A DNA stretch of 64,000 nucleotides from Desulforamulus ruminis DSM 2154 (GCF_000215085.1 NC_015589.1:1798001-1862000), one strand, 5' to 3'; counted from the stretch's first letter, positions 45,394-56,351 are shown. Notes: generated by a model not told the origin, from the letters alone. Translations and numbers: made by a program.

Positions 45394-46515
45394 TTATTCC
45401 TTATTTTCCTGCATATACTGGTCCAGCTTATCCAGGCATTGGGGCAGATTTTTTCGCCCAAAGCCAATTCTAAAATTTCGTTGGCCAAAATCGTAATAAT
45501 TTGAAGGGAGCAGAAGAACGCCTTTCTTTTGCACCAGATCCAGGCAGAAATCCTCCACCGAGGCTTCCCAGCGGATGCTGGGAAAGGCAATGGGTCCCGC
45601 CTTTGGCTTTTGCCAGAGGAATTTATCACTATACCGGGTAAAGAATTGATCCAACAGAAGCAGGTTTTCCTGAATAATGTCCAAATTTCTGCAGGCCAGC
45701 TTGTCCCGGTGTTTTAGAGCGATCAAGGATAGAAACTCGCTGGGTGCGCTGTTGCAGATGGAAGTATAATCCTTAAAGGAGGCCATACGACGGTAAATTT
45801 CACCATTGCGGGTGGCAATCCAGCCGATGCGCAGCCCGGCCAGACCGTAGGTCTTGGACATAACACCCAGGGATACGGCGTTTTCATAAAGGTCGCAGGC
45901 GGCGGGCAAACGATCTGCCGCATTGTATTCCAGAAAACGGTAGACTTCATCGGAAAATAACACGATGTTCCTGCTTCTGGCCAGTTCAATGAGAACATTC
46001 CATTTTTCCACCGAGGGCGTATAACCCGTTGGGTTGTGAGGGGCGTTGATAATAATGGCCCGGGTGTTGGGCCGGAGACTGCCGGATAAAAAATCCAGGT
46101 CCAGCTCCCAATTATCTTTCTCCTGCATTTCCCAGCGGGTAACTTCACACCCGATAGAACTGGCCACTTCTATGAGGGACTGATAACAGGGGTACTGGAC
46201 AATAATATGATCCTTTTTTTCCAGGGCGGCATTCATAAACAGAAAGATGGCTTCCTCCGCCCCGGAAGTGACCAGGACATTTTCTGCGGAAACCTGGGTA
46301 TAGATATCGGCAATGGTTTGCCGCAATTCCGGGTTTCCCGGCGCCTCGGTATATCCCAGCCATTGATTCTGAAACCTCTCAAAGGCGCTTTCACCTTCCA
46401 GGCTTAAAATTTCTTTAATGGTAAAGGACTCACAATCGGAACAACACAAAAGATGAGGGGCATTGAATTCATATTTGGCAAAATACCTTTCCAGCTTAAA
46501 ATCCGGCAGCTTCAA
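45394..46515 (-). CDS. PLP-dependent class I/II aminotransferase
   Basis: A 373-residue enzyme. TSGAEEAIFLFMNA, NAPHNPTGYTPS, LFSDEVYRFLEY and MSKTYGLAGLRIGWIA (Schiff-base Lys) define fold type I. Arg of NFRIGFGRKN near the C-terminus binds the substrate carboxylate. The short N-terminus resembles capreomycidine-synthase/valine-pyruvate-like aminotransferases of clostridia; exact substrate unknown. Cotranscribed with the ACT protein. Confidence 0.85.
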   Translation of the reverse strand: MKLPDFKLERYFAKYEFNAPHLLCCSDCESFTIKEILSLEGESAFERFQNQWLGYTEAPGNPELRQTIADIYTQVSAENVLVTSGAEEAIFLFMNAALEKKDHIIVQYPCYQSLIEVASSIGCEVTRWEMQEKDNWELDLDFLSGSLRPNTRAIIINAPHNPTGYTPSVEKWNVLIELARSRNIVLFSDEVYRFLEYNAADRLPAACDLYENAVSLGVMSKTYGLAGLRIGWIATRNGEIYRRMASFKDYTSICNSAPSEFLSLIALKHRDKLACRNLDIIQENLLLLDQFFTRYSDKFLWQKPKAGPIAFPSIRWEASVEDFCLDLVQKKGVLLLPSNYYDFGQRNFRIGFGRKNLPQCLDKLDQYMQENKE

Positions 46516-46723
46516 TTCCGTTCCTCCCTTTTTAATATCTTCTCGGGTTTACAATACCCCATTTCGAGACCGGAAGAGTAAATCCTTTTTATCCTGAATT
46601 TAGAGATGATTTTTGCGATAAAGTCAGGATTCGACAATATCTCCAAAGGTTTCTAAATCTGCGGGGCGGAATATTCTTAATAGGTTATTAGGATATGTGG
46701 TCAAGAATTTGGGGGAGAAGGAC

Positions 46724-48256
46724 TTGCTGGCGATTATTAACAGTGTGGCGCTCCAGGGTCTTAAAGGGCAGAAAATCAAAGTTGAGGTTGATGTGTCGAA
46801 CGGGCTCCCTGCGTTGGACCTAGTTGGTCTACCGGACAGCGCGGTGAGAGAGGCTAAGGACAGGGTACGAACGGCAATAAAAAATTCCGCTTTGGAATTC
46901 CCGGTAAAGCGCATTACCGTCAACCTGGCTCCGGCTGATATTAAAAAAGAGGGCCCTGTTTATGATTTGCCCATTGCCGTCGGTATCCTGGGAGCTACCG
47001 GACAAATCCATGAAGCCTTGTATTCCGGCGTGGCCTTTATCGGGGAACTATCCCTGGACGGCTCTGTAAGGAGTATTCACGGCGTGTTGCCGTTGATTTT
47101 AGCTGCCAGGAAACTTGGTTTAAAGGGCGTTGTGATCCCCCGGGAAAACGCTCCGGAAGGGGCGCTGGTGGAAGATATGGAGGTGTTTGCCGTTTCTTCC
47201 CTGGCTGAACTTGCCTTGGCTTTAAGGGGTGAAGCGGAATTGGAGCCAGTTAAAAAAGAAGCTTATCCATACCGGCAAGAGCAGCCTCAGACAATCGTTG
47301 ATTTTGCAGATGTTCAGGGGCAACTGACGGCGAAGCGCGCCCTAGAAGTGGCCGCTGCCGGAGGACACAATATTTTGATGATGGGCAGTCCCGGCTCCGG
47401 TAAAACCATGCTGGCCCGCAGAATACCAACCATTCTTCCGGATCTGACCTTTGCAGAGGCCATTGAAATCACTCAAATTTACAGTTTGGCCGGACAGTTA
47501 ACCAATCACCAGCCCATTATCACCAGCAGGCCTTTCCGTTCCCCTCATCATACTTCCTCTGCCGCCAGTCTGGTAGGAGGAGGACGGTTTCCCAGACCCG
47601 GTGAAATAAGCCTGGCCCATCATGGGGTGCTGTTTCTGGACGAACTGCCGGAATTCCATAAAGACGCCCTGGAAGCCCTGCGGCAACCTCTGGAGGATGG
47701 TTTTATCAGCGTTTCCAGGGTGGCGGCCAGCATTGATTATCCTGCGTCAATCATGCTGGTGGGAGCGGCTAACCCCTGTCCCTGCGGATTTTTGTTGGAC
47801 CCGGAAAAGGACTGCATCTGCACGCCCTATCAGGTACAGCGCTATATTAACCGCATTTCCGGCCCGCTGCTGGACCGGATTGATATTCACCTGGAAGTAC
47901 CGAAGGTATCCTACGCAGAACTGACCGATGTTTCACCCGGCGAGCCTTCGGCGGCCATCAAGGCCAGGGTGGAAGAAGCCCGAGGGCGGCAGCGGGAAAG
48001 ATTCAAGGATTCGGGAATCACCTGTAATGCCTCCATGGGTTCCCGGGAGGTCCGCCGTTACTGCCGTTTGGAGGCTTCAGCCGCCAAACTGCTGCAGGAT
48101 GCTTTTAAACGCCTGGGACTAAGCGCCCGGGCCCATAACCGCATACTGAAAATAGCCCGAACCATCGCGGACCTGGACAACCAAAAGAACATCTTAACCA
48201 ACCATCTGGCGGAAGCCATCCAATACCGCGGTCTGGACCGGTTGTTTAGAAACTGA
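46724..48256 (+). CDS. YifB/ComM family Mg-chelatase-like AAA ATPase
   Basis: A 510-residue protein. N-terminal Lon-like domain (VDVSNGLPALDLVGLPD, PVKRITVNLAPADIKKEGP), AAA core with MGSPGSGKTMLARR (Walker A) and LFLDELPEF (Walker B), AANPCPCGF, and the C-terminal chelatase segment (GLSARAHNRILKIARTIADL). ComM promotes branch migration during natural transformation in Gram-negatives. TTG 46724 after GGGGGAGAAGG gives the family start MLAIINSVAL; GTG 46697 has no SD. Confidence 0.9.
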   Translation: MLAIINSVALQGLKGQKIKVEVDVSNGLPALDLVGLPDSAVREAKDRVRTAIKNSALEFPVKRITVNLAPADIKKEGPVYDLPIAVGILGATGQIHEALYSGVAFIGELSLDGSVRSIHGVLPLILAARKLGLKGVVIPRENAPEGALVEDMEVFAVSSLAELALALRGEAELEPVKKEAYPYRQEQPQTIVDFADVQGQLTAKRALEVAAAGGHNILMMGSPGSGKTMLARRIPTILPDLTFAEAIEITQIYSLAGQLTNHQPIITSRPFRSPHHTSSAASLVGGGRFPRPGEISLAHHGVLFLDELPEFHKDALEALRQPLEDGFISVSRVAASIDYPASIMLVGAANPCPCGFLLDPEKDCICTPYQVQRYINRISGPLLDRIDIHLEVPKVSYAELTDVSPGEPSAAIKARVEEARGRQRERFKDSGITCNASMGSREVRRYCRLEASAAKLLQDAFKRLGLSARAHNRILKIARTIADLDNQKNILTNHLAEAIQYRGLDRLFRN

Positions 48257-48334
48257 GGGAAGGTTCTGAGAGCACCTTTACCACCAGAAAAAGATTAAAT
48301 TGGAAGCTGTTTTAAAGAGTTGTAAGAAGTATTC

Positions 48335-48363
48335 TTGACACATTGTCCTCTGCAAAATATAAT
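48335..48363 (+). promoter_or_regulatory. Consensus SigA promoter of the metY-metA operon
   Basis: TTGACA (48335-48340), exactly 17 bases, TATAAT (48358-48363). Transcription should begin about 48370, just before the SAM riboswitch. Confidence 0.92.
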
Positions 48364-48378
48364 TAGAAAAAATAAAAA

Positions 48379-48492
48379 ATCTCTTATCCAGAGCGGTGGA
48401 GGGAAAGGCCCTATGAAACCCGGCAACCGGTCGGCTTTAGTCGACAAGGTGCTAATTCCTTCAGGAAGTATTTCCTGGCAGATGGGAGGAAG
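48379..48492 (+). promoter_or_regulatory. SAM-I (S-box) riboswitch
   Basis: CTCTTATCCAGAGCGGTGGAG, split as CTCTTATCCAGAG and GGTGGAGGGA, is followed by GGCCCTATGAAACCCGGCAA and a P3/P4 region ending GCAGATGGGAGGA. This is the S-box consensus that binds SAM and represses methionine genes. A terminator follows at 48509-48545. Confidence 0.96.
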
Positions 48493-48508
48493 TGGAACAC
48501 AGAATGAA

Positions 48509-48545
48509 CAACCCCTTCATCCATTGAAGGGGTTTAATTTTTTAA
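48509..48545 (+). terminator. S-box terminator
   Basis: ACCCCTTCA-atccat-TGAAGGGGT followed by TTAATTTTTT; formed when SAM is bound. Confidence 0.9.
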
Positions 48546-49841
<1,296 letters not shown>

Positions 49842-49869
49842 AATTTGACAATAGAGGGGTGGCTGAAGG

Positions 49870-50787
49870 ATGCCCATTAAAATACCGGATCACTTGCCTG
49901 CAAGCCAAATTTTAACCAATGAAAATATTTTTGTGATGCATGAGACCAGAGCGGTGCGTCAGGATATACGGCCGCTGAAAATGGCGATCTTAAACTTAAT
50001 GCCCACCAAGATAACCACCGAAACCCAACTCCTGCGGCTTCTGGGCAACACCCCGCTGCAGGTTGAAGTAGAACTGCTTCATACCGGTTCTCACTGGTCA
50101 AAAAATACGCCGGAGGATCATTTGGCGGTATTTTATAAAACCTTTGAGGAAGTAAAAAATCAGAAATTTGACGGTCTGATTATAACCGGCGCGCCGGTGG
50201 AGCAACTGGAATTTAACCAGGTTGATTACTGGGAAGAATTACAGGAAATCATGGAATGGTCCAAAGATCATGTCACCTCCACCTTGCATATTTGCTGGGC
50301 AGCCCAAGCGGGGCTTTATTACCACTATGGCATACCCAAATATGACCTGCCGGCTAAATTGTTCGGTGTATTCAAGCATTGGATTAATCGGAGCCATATT
50401 AAACTGCTCAGGGGTTTTGACGACGAATTTTATGTGCCCCATTCCCGTTATACCGAGGTAAGGCGAAGGGACATTGAAAGAGTGGAAGAACTGGAAATCC
50501 TATCAGAGTCGGATGAAGCCGGTGTCTATATCGTGGCTGCCAAGAACCGCCGGATGTTCTTTATTACCGGCCATTCCGAGTATGATCCGCTGACCTTAAA
50601 AGGTGAATACGAAAGGGATGTCAAAAAAGGGCTGGATATCCTTGTTCCCCAAAATTATTATCCGGAGGACAATCCGGAAAATGAACCGGTAGTAAAGTGG
50701 AGAGGGCATGCCCACTTGTTATTCTCCAACTGGCTTAACTATTATGTATATCAGGAGACCCCTTTTAATCTTACGGAGATAAAATAG
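49870..50787 (+). CDS. metA: Homoserine O-acetyltransferase (MetA family)
   Basis: A 305-residue enzyme. Catalytic Cys142 lies in HICWAAQAG; the other active-site His and Glu lie in ITGHSEYDP. Residue 111 is Glu (GAPVEQLEF), the residue reported to select acetyl-CoA, where succinyl-specific MetA has Gly. This fits its partner MetY, which uses O-acetylhomoserine. It lies 28 bp after metY in the same S-box operon. Confidence 0.93.
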   Translation: MPIKIPDHLPASQILTNENIFVMHETRAVRQDIRPLKMAILNLMPTKITTETQLLRLLGNTPLQVEVELLHTGSHWSKNTPEDHLAVFYKTFEEVKNQKFDGLIITGAPVEQLEFNQVDYWEELQEIMEWSKDHVTSTLHICWAAQAGLYYHYGIPKYDLPAKLFGVFKHWINRSHIKLLRGFDDEFYVPHSRYTEVRRRDIERVEELEILSESDEAGVYIVAAKNRRMFFITGHSEYDPLTLKGEYERDVKKGLDILVPQNYYPEDNPENEPVVKWRGHAHLLFSNWLNYYVYQETPFNLTEIK

Positions 50788-50852
50788 GCAAAAGACTTTG
50801 CGTAGTGCCTTAAGAACGGCAGATAACCCAGTGAACAACCGGACTAATAAAA

Positions 50853-50949
50853 AATAGAACACGGATTCAACGGATGATACGGATTTACACGGATTTAAAA
50901 TTAAAAATCCGTAACAATCCGTGGAAATCCGTAAAATCCGCATTCTATT
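50853..50949. repeat. Palindromic ACGGATT/AATCCGT repeat, copy C
   Basis: Begins AATAGAACACGGATTCAACG and ends AATCCGCATTCTATT. It holds three ACGGATT-like units left and four AATCCGT-like units right, after metA. A GCTGCGCAA block flanks it on the right, as in copy D. Confidence 0.88.
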
Positions 50950-51044
50950 CTTTTTTTGAAGAAATAAAGAGCTGCGCAATGCAACCATTCTGGTTTTTGC
51001 CACAGCCCCTGTTCATAGGTCCTCTACGGAAATCTAAAACCAAA

Positions 51045-51859
51045 CTACTCGGCTTTATAATCTTTAAAACGAATCATCGGACATTTTTTGCAAACATCCA
51101 CTCCCGGGAAATCTTGACCGCCGGCCCCCAAAAAGGAGCTCCCGCCATATTTAAAGGTTCTTTTAATTAATTGATCCGCTAACTGACTTATCTGCTTGCC
51201 AGGAATAAACAGGTTCACCTCGCCTTTTTCGGTTTTACCCGAGGTAAAGCTGCCTGCACACATGGTTTTCATTTCCGGTTTGTTTTCCTGAAAACAACGT
51301 ACCGAACCGCCGCAGACCACCGAATTGATGGTATGGTTAGAAGTTACCGTGGGCACTTTACAGGCTCCGATATAATCATTAAGGATATGATAAGCCTGGA
51401 GTACATTTACCACAAAGAATACCACATCTGATCCACCGGGGTTTTGTATAGAGGCGCCGTCATAACGCCTTTTAACTGGCCAACGGGTAAGGTGGGCCGG
51501 GCTTGCATGCATTCCTTGGCCAGATCCCGGTCTGTGGTATATTTAACTTGTTCGTCAACCTCGGCGTCGGAAGCTTCACGGAAGCCAAATACCGTTCTGG
51601 CATTACCGCAGAGCAACTTGTCATCGGTAACCTTTACAATATAGTTGTCCATGCGGGAAGCCAGGGCAGCCTGACAAAAGGTCATCTTTGAAGCAGGCAC
51701 CTTTTCCGGGATAAAAGCGTCAAACTCGTCTTGGTCAAAGAAAAATTTAATGGCCACCGGATTATATTCCAGTTTGTATAAAGCTTGAAAGGCTTTGTGC
51801 ATATCCTCGTAGCTTAGATGGTTCCTTGTGGCCAGTTCAGCAACATTAATCAGCAGCAA
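51045..51859 (-). pseudogene. DUF169 family gene split by a frameshift
   Basis: The first part (51859 down to about 51432) reads MLLINVAELATRNHLSYEDM through QLKGVMTAPLYKTPVD. The second (to 51045, in another frame) reads SDVVFFVVNVLQAYHILNDY to the end, with four clustered Cys. Joining them gives one DUF169 protein (about 270 aa), so one base is missing or extra near 51430. TTG 51859 follows AGGAGG. It is either a recent pseudogene or a sequencing error. DUF169 function is uncertain. Confidence 0.85.
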
Positions 51860-52185
51860 TTTTATTCCTCCTAAAGATGATGATAGGGATAAGCTTATGC
51901 TAATATGATTATAACAAAAAAGAGGACTTTTTTATGTAAATTTATGATTTAGATTATGGCATCAATGGCTTGGCAATCCGTTGCTGCCGTTTTCCACCAG
52001 AAAAGTTTGTTTTACTGATGATATGATCACTGCCAATATAAAAATAGATTTGACAAGGAGTGGGTAAATCCCGTAGTGTATTTAGTATCAACTACACTTT
52101 TTACCAGGTGGTATCGGAGAATAGGACGTTAAAATCCGCATAGGATTTAAGCCTGAGATTAAACTATAGTAGAGAGGTGATGGGG
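51860..52185. other. Gap upstream of CBS protein gene
   Basis: No gene seen. TTGACA at 52050-52055 could be a -35 of the CBS gene, with a weak TAGTGT -10. AGTGTA and TACACT with following T form a weak hairpin (52076-52102). Confidence 0.35.
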
Positions 52186-52632
52186 ATGAAAGTAAAAGAA
52201 ATCATGAGAAGTGATGTAATCACGGTAACAAAGGACATGACCATTCAGGAAGTTGCTGAAGTTTTAGTCACCCATAATATTTCCGGAGTTCCTGTTGTGG
52301 ATGAAGCGGGGAGTTTGGTGGGGATGGTAACCGAGGGGGATCTTTTACATAAAGAGAGCAACCCCAGAATTCCCAAGTTTTTTGGATTGTTAGGTGGTCT
52401 TATTTATTTCGGCGGTGTTGATCAATACAAGGAAGATTTTAAAAAACTGGCCGCTTTAAAAGCTGCTGAAATAATGACCAGCAAAGTGATTACGGTTTCA
52501 GGGGAAGAGGAAGTGGGGCAAGTGGCCACTTTGATGATTGACAATAATATAAAACGCATTCCCGTAGTGGAAAACGGTAAAATGATTGGTATTGTAAGCC
52601 GGGCGGATATTGTCAAGACCCTGGCAAAATAG
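52186..52632 (+). CDS. Two-CBS-domain protein
   Basis: A 148-residue stand-alone CBS pair: KVKEIMRSDVITVTKDMTIQ through GMVTEGDLL, and AAEIMTSKVITVSGEEEVGQ through GIVSRADIVKTL. Such proteins bind adenine nucleotides and regulate partners. ATG 52186 is 5 bases after AGAGGTGA; GTG 52177 lies in the SD. No partner gene is adjacent. Confidence 0.9.
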   Translation: MKVKEIMRSDVITVTKDMTIQEVAEVLVTHNISGVPVVDEAGSLVGMVTEGDLLHKESNPRIPKFFGLLGGLIYFGGVDQYKEDFKKLAALKAAEIMTSKVITVSGEEEVGQVATLMIDNNIKRIPVVENGKMIGIVSRADIVKTLAK

Positions 52633-52647
52633 AAGCAGTGTATCTCG

Positions 52648-53004
52648 TCAGGGGTTAAAGCGCAGTTCTTCCGAACTGTAAGTCACCGCCGGTTGATTGT
52701 TTTTGGACGGTATAACAGTATAGCTAAAGGCCGAGGCATCCAGCAATAGTTCCTCATCCAATGCTTTCGTTGTGGGCTGCGGGGAGTTTTCTTCCCGAGG
52801 GAGTTCCCCTTGCGTTTCTTGCCGCTGCTCCGGGGCTTCTTTTGGTTGTTCCGGCTGCTTTATTTCCGTTGACTGTTCCTTAGGCAAAGGTTCACTGTTT
52901 TTGGTAGGGGAGTTCCCAATGATTTGGTCGGCGATAAAATAACCTCCGGCAAAAGCAAAGCAAAGAAAAACAATCAGTCCGAAAACAACTAAAAATATGC
53001 GCAT
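52648..53004 (-). CDS. Membrane-anchored hypothetical protein
   Basis: A 118-residue protein. One N-terminal membrane helix (about 3-25), then a Pro/Glu/Gln-rich extended region (about 32-80) and a short C-terminal beta-like end. ATG 53004 follows AGGAGTGGACC. Family not recognised; probably exported and anchored. Confidence 0.6.
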   Translation of the reverse strand: MRIFLVVFGLIVFLCFAFAGGYFIADQIIGNSPTKNSEPLPKEQSTEIKQPEQPKEAPEQRQETQGELPREENSPQPTTKALDEELLLDASAFSYTVIPSKNNQPAVTYSSEELRFNP

Positions 53005-53125
53005 GGTCCACTCCTAAGAATTTTGTAATTTAATAATGTTTTATGTAGAAAATACTCTAATCTATTTTGCCATAACAGCAAGATTATTTACAAGCGGCTG
53101 CATTACAAAATGATTCCGGTAGAAC

Positions 53126-53158
53126 CAAGCCCCCGGTCATAAACCGGGGGTTGTTTAT
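53126..53158 (+). terminator. Hairpin between two small genes
   Basis: AAGCCCCCGGT-cata-AACCGGGGGTT followed by GTTTATT. Better oriented for plus-strand transcripts but can also stop the minus-strand gene at 53201. Confidence 0.6.
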
Positions 53159-53200
53159 TCCTTAGGGCTGTGGGAACCAACAAAATATTTATGACGCCTC

Positions 53201-53410
53201 TTAAAATCGATGGATATTTGACAAAATAATTCCTAGAATAATGGCGATGATTCCTCCCCTGCGGTCTCCCCCGATAAAAGCCAGAAGGCCCAACCCCAAA
53301 AGAAGCCAACCTAAGAAAATAAAGATGGTAGGCAGGGAAACGCCAACGGACATAAAAAACCAGACGGCCAATAAAATCAGTAAAATTAGTAGTATGGCTA
53401 CATTTTTCAT
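53201..53410 (-). CDS. Small two- or three-helix membrane protein
   Basis: A 69-residue hydrophobic protein (ILLILLILLAVWFFM, then IFIFLGWLLLGLGLLAFIGG, then IIAIILGIIL). ATG 53410 follows GAGGAGAGGCAA; the longer frame to 53458 has no SD. Function unknown. Confidence 0.6.
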   Translation of the reverse strand: MKNVAILLILLILLAVWFFMSVGVSLPTIFIFLGWLLLGLGLLAFIGGDRRGGIIAIILGIILSNIHRF

Positions 53411-53565
53411 TTGCCTCTCCTCACATCCTATGCGTTTTGTAGGATTAGTATTGGACAAGATCCCCAGTAATCCTTTAAAAGAATATAAACCTTGAGCAAG
53501 AAATAGTATTATTTTTGGCAGGTGTGGATGCCTTTTTCCGACTTTATTGAATCAGGAGGATTTTT

Positions 53566-54423
53566 ATGAAAGCCTATATTGATTGTGTTCACTGTTATTT
53601 AAAACAAGCGGCTTCCTGCATGGCTTTTGCTCATGTTGATGAAGACCGGCAGCATCAGGTAATTTATGAACTGATGGATTTTGTAAAAGGAATGGATCGA
53701 AGGAACACACCCGCGGAAAATTCCACCGAGGCTTTGTTGGAGGTATACAAAAAGATTGCCAATGATGACCCTTATAAAGAAGCAAAGAAAAGTTCCAATG
53801 ATCTTGCCTTAAAGTTATATCCTGCTCTAAAGGACCTATTAGAGGACTCTGAGGACCGGTTATACAGCGCGCTGAAAATTTCGGTTGCGGGCAATATTAT
53901 TGATCTGGGCATTAACAAAAGCTTTGATATACAAGGCAGCCTACAATACAGCTTAAAAACGGGTTTTGCCAAGGATGACTATAGGGATTTTTTAGGAAAG
54001 CTTCAAAAAGCAAAAGAGGTCGTAATTATCGGGGACAATGCTGGAGAAATTGTCTTTGACCGGATTTTGGTGGAAGAACTGACCCGGCGGGGAAAAAAAG
54101 TGATCTATGTTGTTAAAGAGGGACCAATTTTAAATGATTCTACCATGGAAGATGCCTTTTACATTGGCATGGATAAAGTGGCCCGGGTTATCACCACCGG
54201 ATCCCGTTATTTGGGCGTATCTTTTAACCATATTTCCCAAGAATTTTTATCCTTGCTGCAAAACTCCGAGCTCATCATTTCCAAGGGCCAGGCCAATTTT
54301 GAGACCTTGGAAGATCAAAGCTTTACCAAGGGCCGCATTTATTATCTGTTAAAAATAAAATGTGAAGGGGTTGGCAGGGTTGCAGGAGTAAATTTCGGAG
54401 ACATCGTGTTTTTTAATAAATAA
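53566..54423 (+). CDS. DUF89/ARMT1-like metal-dependent phosphatase
   Basis: A 285-residue protein. IIGDNAGEIVFDRIL contains the conserved Asp-Asn pair and VKEGPILNDSTMEDA the second metal-site motif. The N-terminal CVHCYLKQA cysteine pair is typical of the bacterial subgroup. The family hydrolyses damaged phospho-metabolites. ATG 53566 follows AGGAGGATTTTT. Confidence 0.85.
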   Translation: MKAYIDCVHCYLKQAASCMAFAHVDEDRQHQVIYELMDFVKGMDRRNTPAENSTEALLEVYKKIANDDPYKEAKKSSNDLALKLYPALKDLLEDSEDRLYSALKISVAGNIIDLGINKSFDIQGSLQYSLKTGFAKDDYRDFLGKLQKAKEVVIIGDNAGEIVFDRILVEELTRRGKKVIYVVKEGPILNDSTMEDAFYIGMDKVARVITTGSRYLGVSFNHISQEFLSLLQNSELIISKGQANFETLEDQSFTKGRIYYLLKIKCEGVGRVAGVNFGDIVFFNK

Positions 54424-54528
54424 GCATTAGCAAAAGTTTTATAAGCCTTCCTTTTTTGTGGTCATAAACGTTATCCTGATAAAGAATTCTCTTTTTATTA
54501 CAAATAGATTAAAAGCATAAAGATTATA

Positions 54529-54557
54529 TTGACATGATTATTATATTTTAATACGAT
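54529..54557 (+). promoter_or_regulatory. Candidate promoter for the 54.6-kb transcript
   Basis: TTGACA (54529-54534), 17 bases, TACGAT (54552-54557). Confidence 0.5.
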
Positions 54558-54563
54558 AACAGT

Positions 54564-54995
54564 AATCCAGGAAATAACCTTGGTTAAAGTACTGGTAACC
54601 CTGAAAAGCCCGATAGCGAAGGCTCTGGTGGCTGCTTTGATGATAAAGCCGTTTTGAGGGGGGTCCAAAGGAAGGCGACTTTTAAGCCGGATGAATTGAA
54701 GGGATCAACCTGATACTCTTCCTTGGAAGTAGGAAACGAAGCCAGGGAAGCAAAATCAAAACTCAGAAGGGGCAGAGACCAAAAGTCGTTCGTGGCAGTT
54801 CACCGGGTCAAGCGAAAAACTTCAAAGCTTCCAGAGAATCATTCTATGTGCACGTAGGATGAATAGATGGTCTGGTTGCAGAGAAGAATTCGGAGCAAGG
54901 GTAAAACTTCAAAAGGGGGAACGTTTCCGTTGAGGTCCTTTAGGAAAGGGTAAACCAATTCCACGCAGATGGAATTTGTGTTTACCCTTTCCGAC
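54564..54995 (+). ncRNA. Unidentified, probably structured RNA or element remnant
   Basis: About 430 bases of purine-rich, comparatively GC-rich sequence between a candidate promoter and a long terminal hairpin (GGAAAGGGTAAAC and GTTTACCCTTTCC, 54942-54991, with inner ATTCCA/TGGAAT). No SD-led gene is present. One frame is open from 54584 to about 54843 apart from a single in-frame TGA (54708-54710). It does not match RNase P, tmRNA, SRP or a riboswitch as I know them. A large ornate RNA or a group II intron relic are possible. Confidence 0.35.
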
Positions 54996-55032
54996 GTAAA
55001 TGCTCTTTTTAATTTAGCCCCCAATGCAGGCA

Positions 55033-55404
55033 TTACCTGCCGAAACGTTCAAGCACTTTGTTTTTATAGCATTGAAGAACCGATGAAGAAACCTGCCTGT
55101 TTTCCATCAGCATATTAAAACGAAGAAGTTTTTCATTCAGTTTAACGTGGAGAGAGCTTTTTTCCCCTTCATCGTAACAGCAATCAATTAATTTTCGCAG
55201 GGAGATGATTTCATTTTTCAGGCTCATTTCTTCCGGCAGAACCCCCGCGTTTTTCAATAAAATATAGCCTGCCCGGAGTTCCTCCAGAACAGCAGATAAA
55301 TCCTCTAATTCCAGAGGTTTTCCCGCACCGGGCAGGTGGTCAAACTCCCCCTGATGAATGGCTTGTTTAATTTTAGCTTCCGCAATATACCTAAAAACAT
55401 CCAT
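55033..55404 (-). CDS. DUF1992 (DnaJC28-like) protein
   Basis: A 123-residue protein with the conserved segment IAEAKIKQAIHQGEFDHLPG, then AGKPLELED. The C-terminal part is helical and charged. ATG 55404 is 5 bases after AGGTGA. Function unknown; a J-domain is absent. Confidence 0.85.
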   Translation of the reverse strand: MDVFRYIAEAKIKQAIHQGEFDHLPGAGKPLELEDLSAVLEELRAGYILLKNAGVLPEEMSLKNEIISLRKLIDCCYDEGEKSSLHVKLNEKLLRFNMLMENRQVSSSVLQCYKNKVLERFGR

Positions 55405-55627
55405 GGATTTCACCTGCCTGATAAGTGATAGATGCCTCAGCTATTTATATGCTTCAACTCAAAAGAGAAAAACCCTTTTGACGAGATTTATTTCTTATGA
55501 AGAATTATTCTATTTCTTTTATCAGCAACGTTACTACTTTATTAACTCAGTACTGAAAATTACGTAAAGTTTAACGAAAGCTAGATTAGAATATATTTCC
55601 CTAGAAATTCCTTTCGGAGGAAAATCG

Positions 55628-56267
55628 ATGCGTATAGAACAATTAGAGTATTTTTTGGAAGTAGCTGAGTGTAAAAATATATCACAAGCAGCCGACAATC
55701 TGTTTGTTGGGCAATCGACAGTTAGTTCCGCCTATTATTGCTTTGGAAAAAGAGTTAAACATAAAGCTTATGAAACGTACAAGTCATGGCGTTGTGTTAA
55801 CACCCATAGGCGAAGAAATGTTGCCAGTAATCCGGTCTATGATTAAACAATCTCAACAATTAAAATCCATTGCGGACCAGCAGCTTATTACAAAACAAGA
55901 AATTACATTAATAGTTAATCCTTCTGCTTTAAATATTTTGCTGACTAAAGTTTTACCTGAGATGCGGGATCTCTATGGACTTAACCGATTCCAAATAAAA
56001 GAAACATATGCCGGTACAGTTATTAAGAAAATACGAGCTAATCAGGGTACTATCGGCATTACTGCTGGGTCAGCAAAAGGCATTAGGCAAGCTAAAATAT
56101 ATGCTAAAGAAAATAAATTGACCGTAGAAGTGCTCAATAAGAAAGATAAATTAGTGCTATATTGTAACCAAAGCAATAAGTTTGCACAACGGGATAAAGT
56201 TTCTTTTTTTGAATTGTACAACGAACCTTTGCCGTATTTGAAGGGGTTCTGCCTAATCGTTCCATGA
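55628..56267 (+). pseudogene. LysR family regulator, frameshifted and truncated
   Basis: The N-terminal helix-turn-helix MRIEQLEYFLEVAECKNISQ, then AADNLFVGQSTVSSA, shifts frame near 55732. It continues IIALEKELNIKLMKRTSHGV and LTPIGEEML in frame +1. The effector domain breaks again near 56215-56267, after which MTVSLIWFEDTP appears in a further frame. Two lesions make an inactive gene likely. It lies directly upstream of a transporter gene it may once have controlled. Confidence 0.85.
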
Positions 56268-56351
56268 CAGTTAGCTTGATTTGGTTTGAAGACACACCCT
56301 GACTACTAATACATGGTTGGACAGTGTGTAGATATGGAGGTTACTGGGGAG

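Noticed and set aside
50719-51003. Frames across the palindromic repeats (also 60300-60581) giving NPCKSVSSVE-like sequence
   Set aside because: These peptides arise from the AATCCGT repeat units and lack SDs.
52100-52135. CCAGGTGGTATCGGAG resembling a T-box antiterminator
   Set aside because: The match to the T-box core is imperfect and no specifier stem was found upstream.
54708-54710. In-frame TGA in the 54.6-kb element as a selenocysteine codon
   Set aside because: No SD-led start, no recognisable selenoprotein family and no obvious SECIS-like hairpin directly after the TGA.
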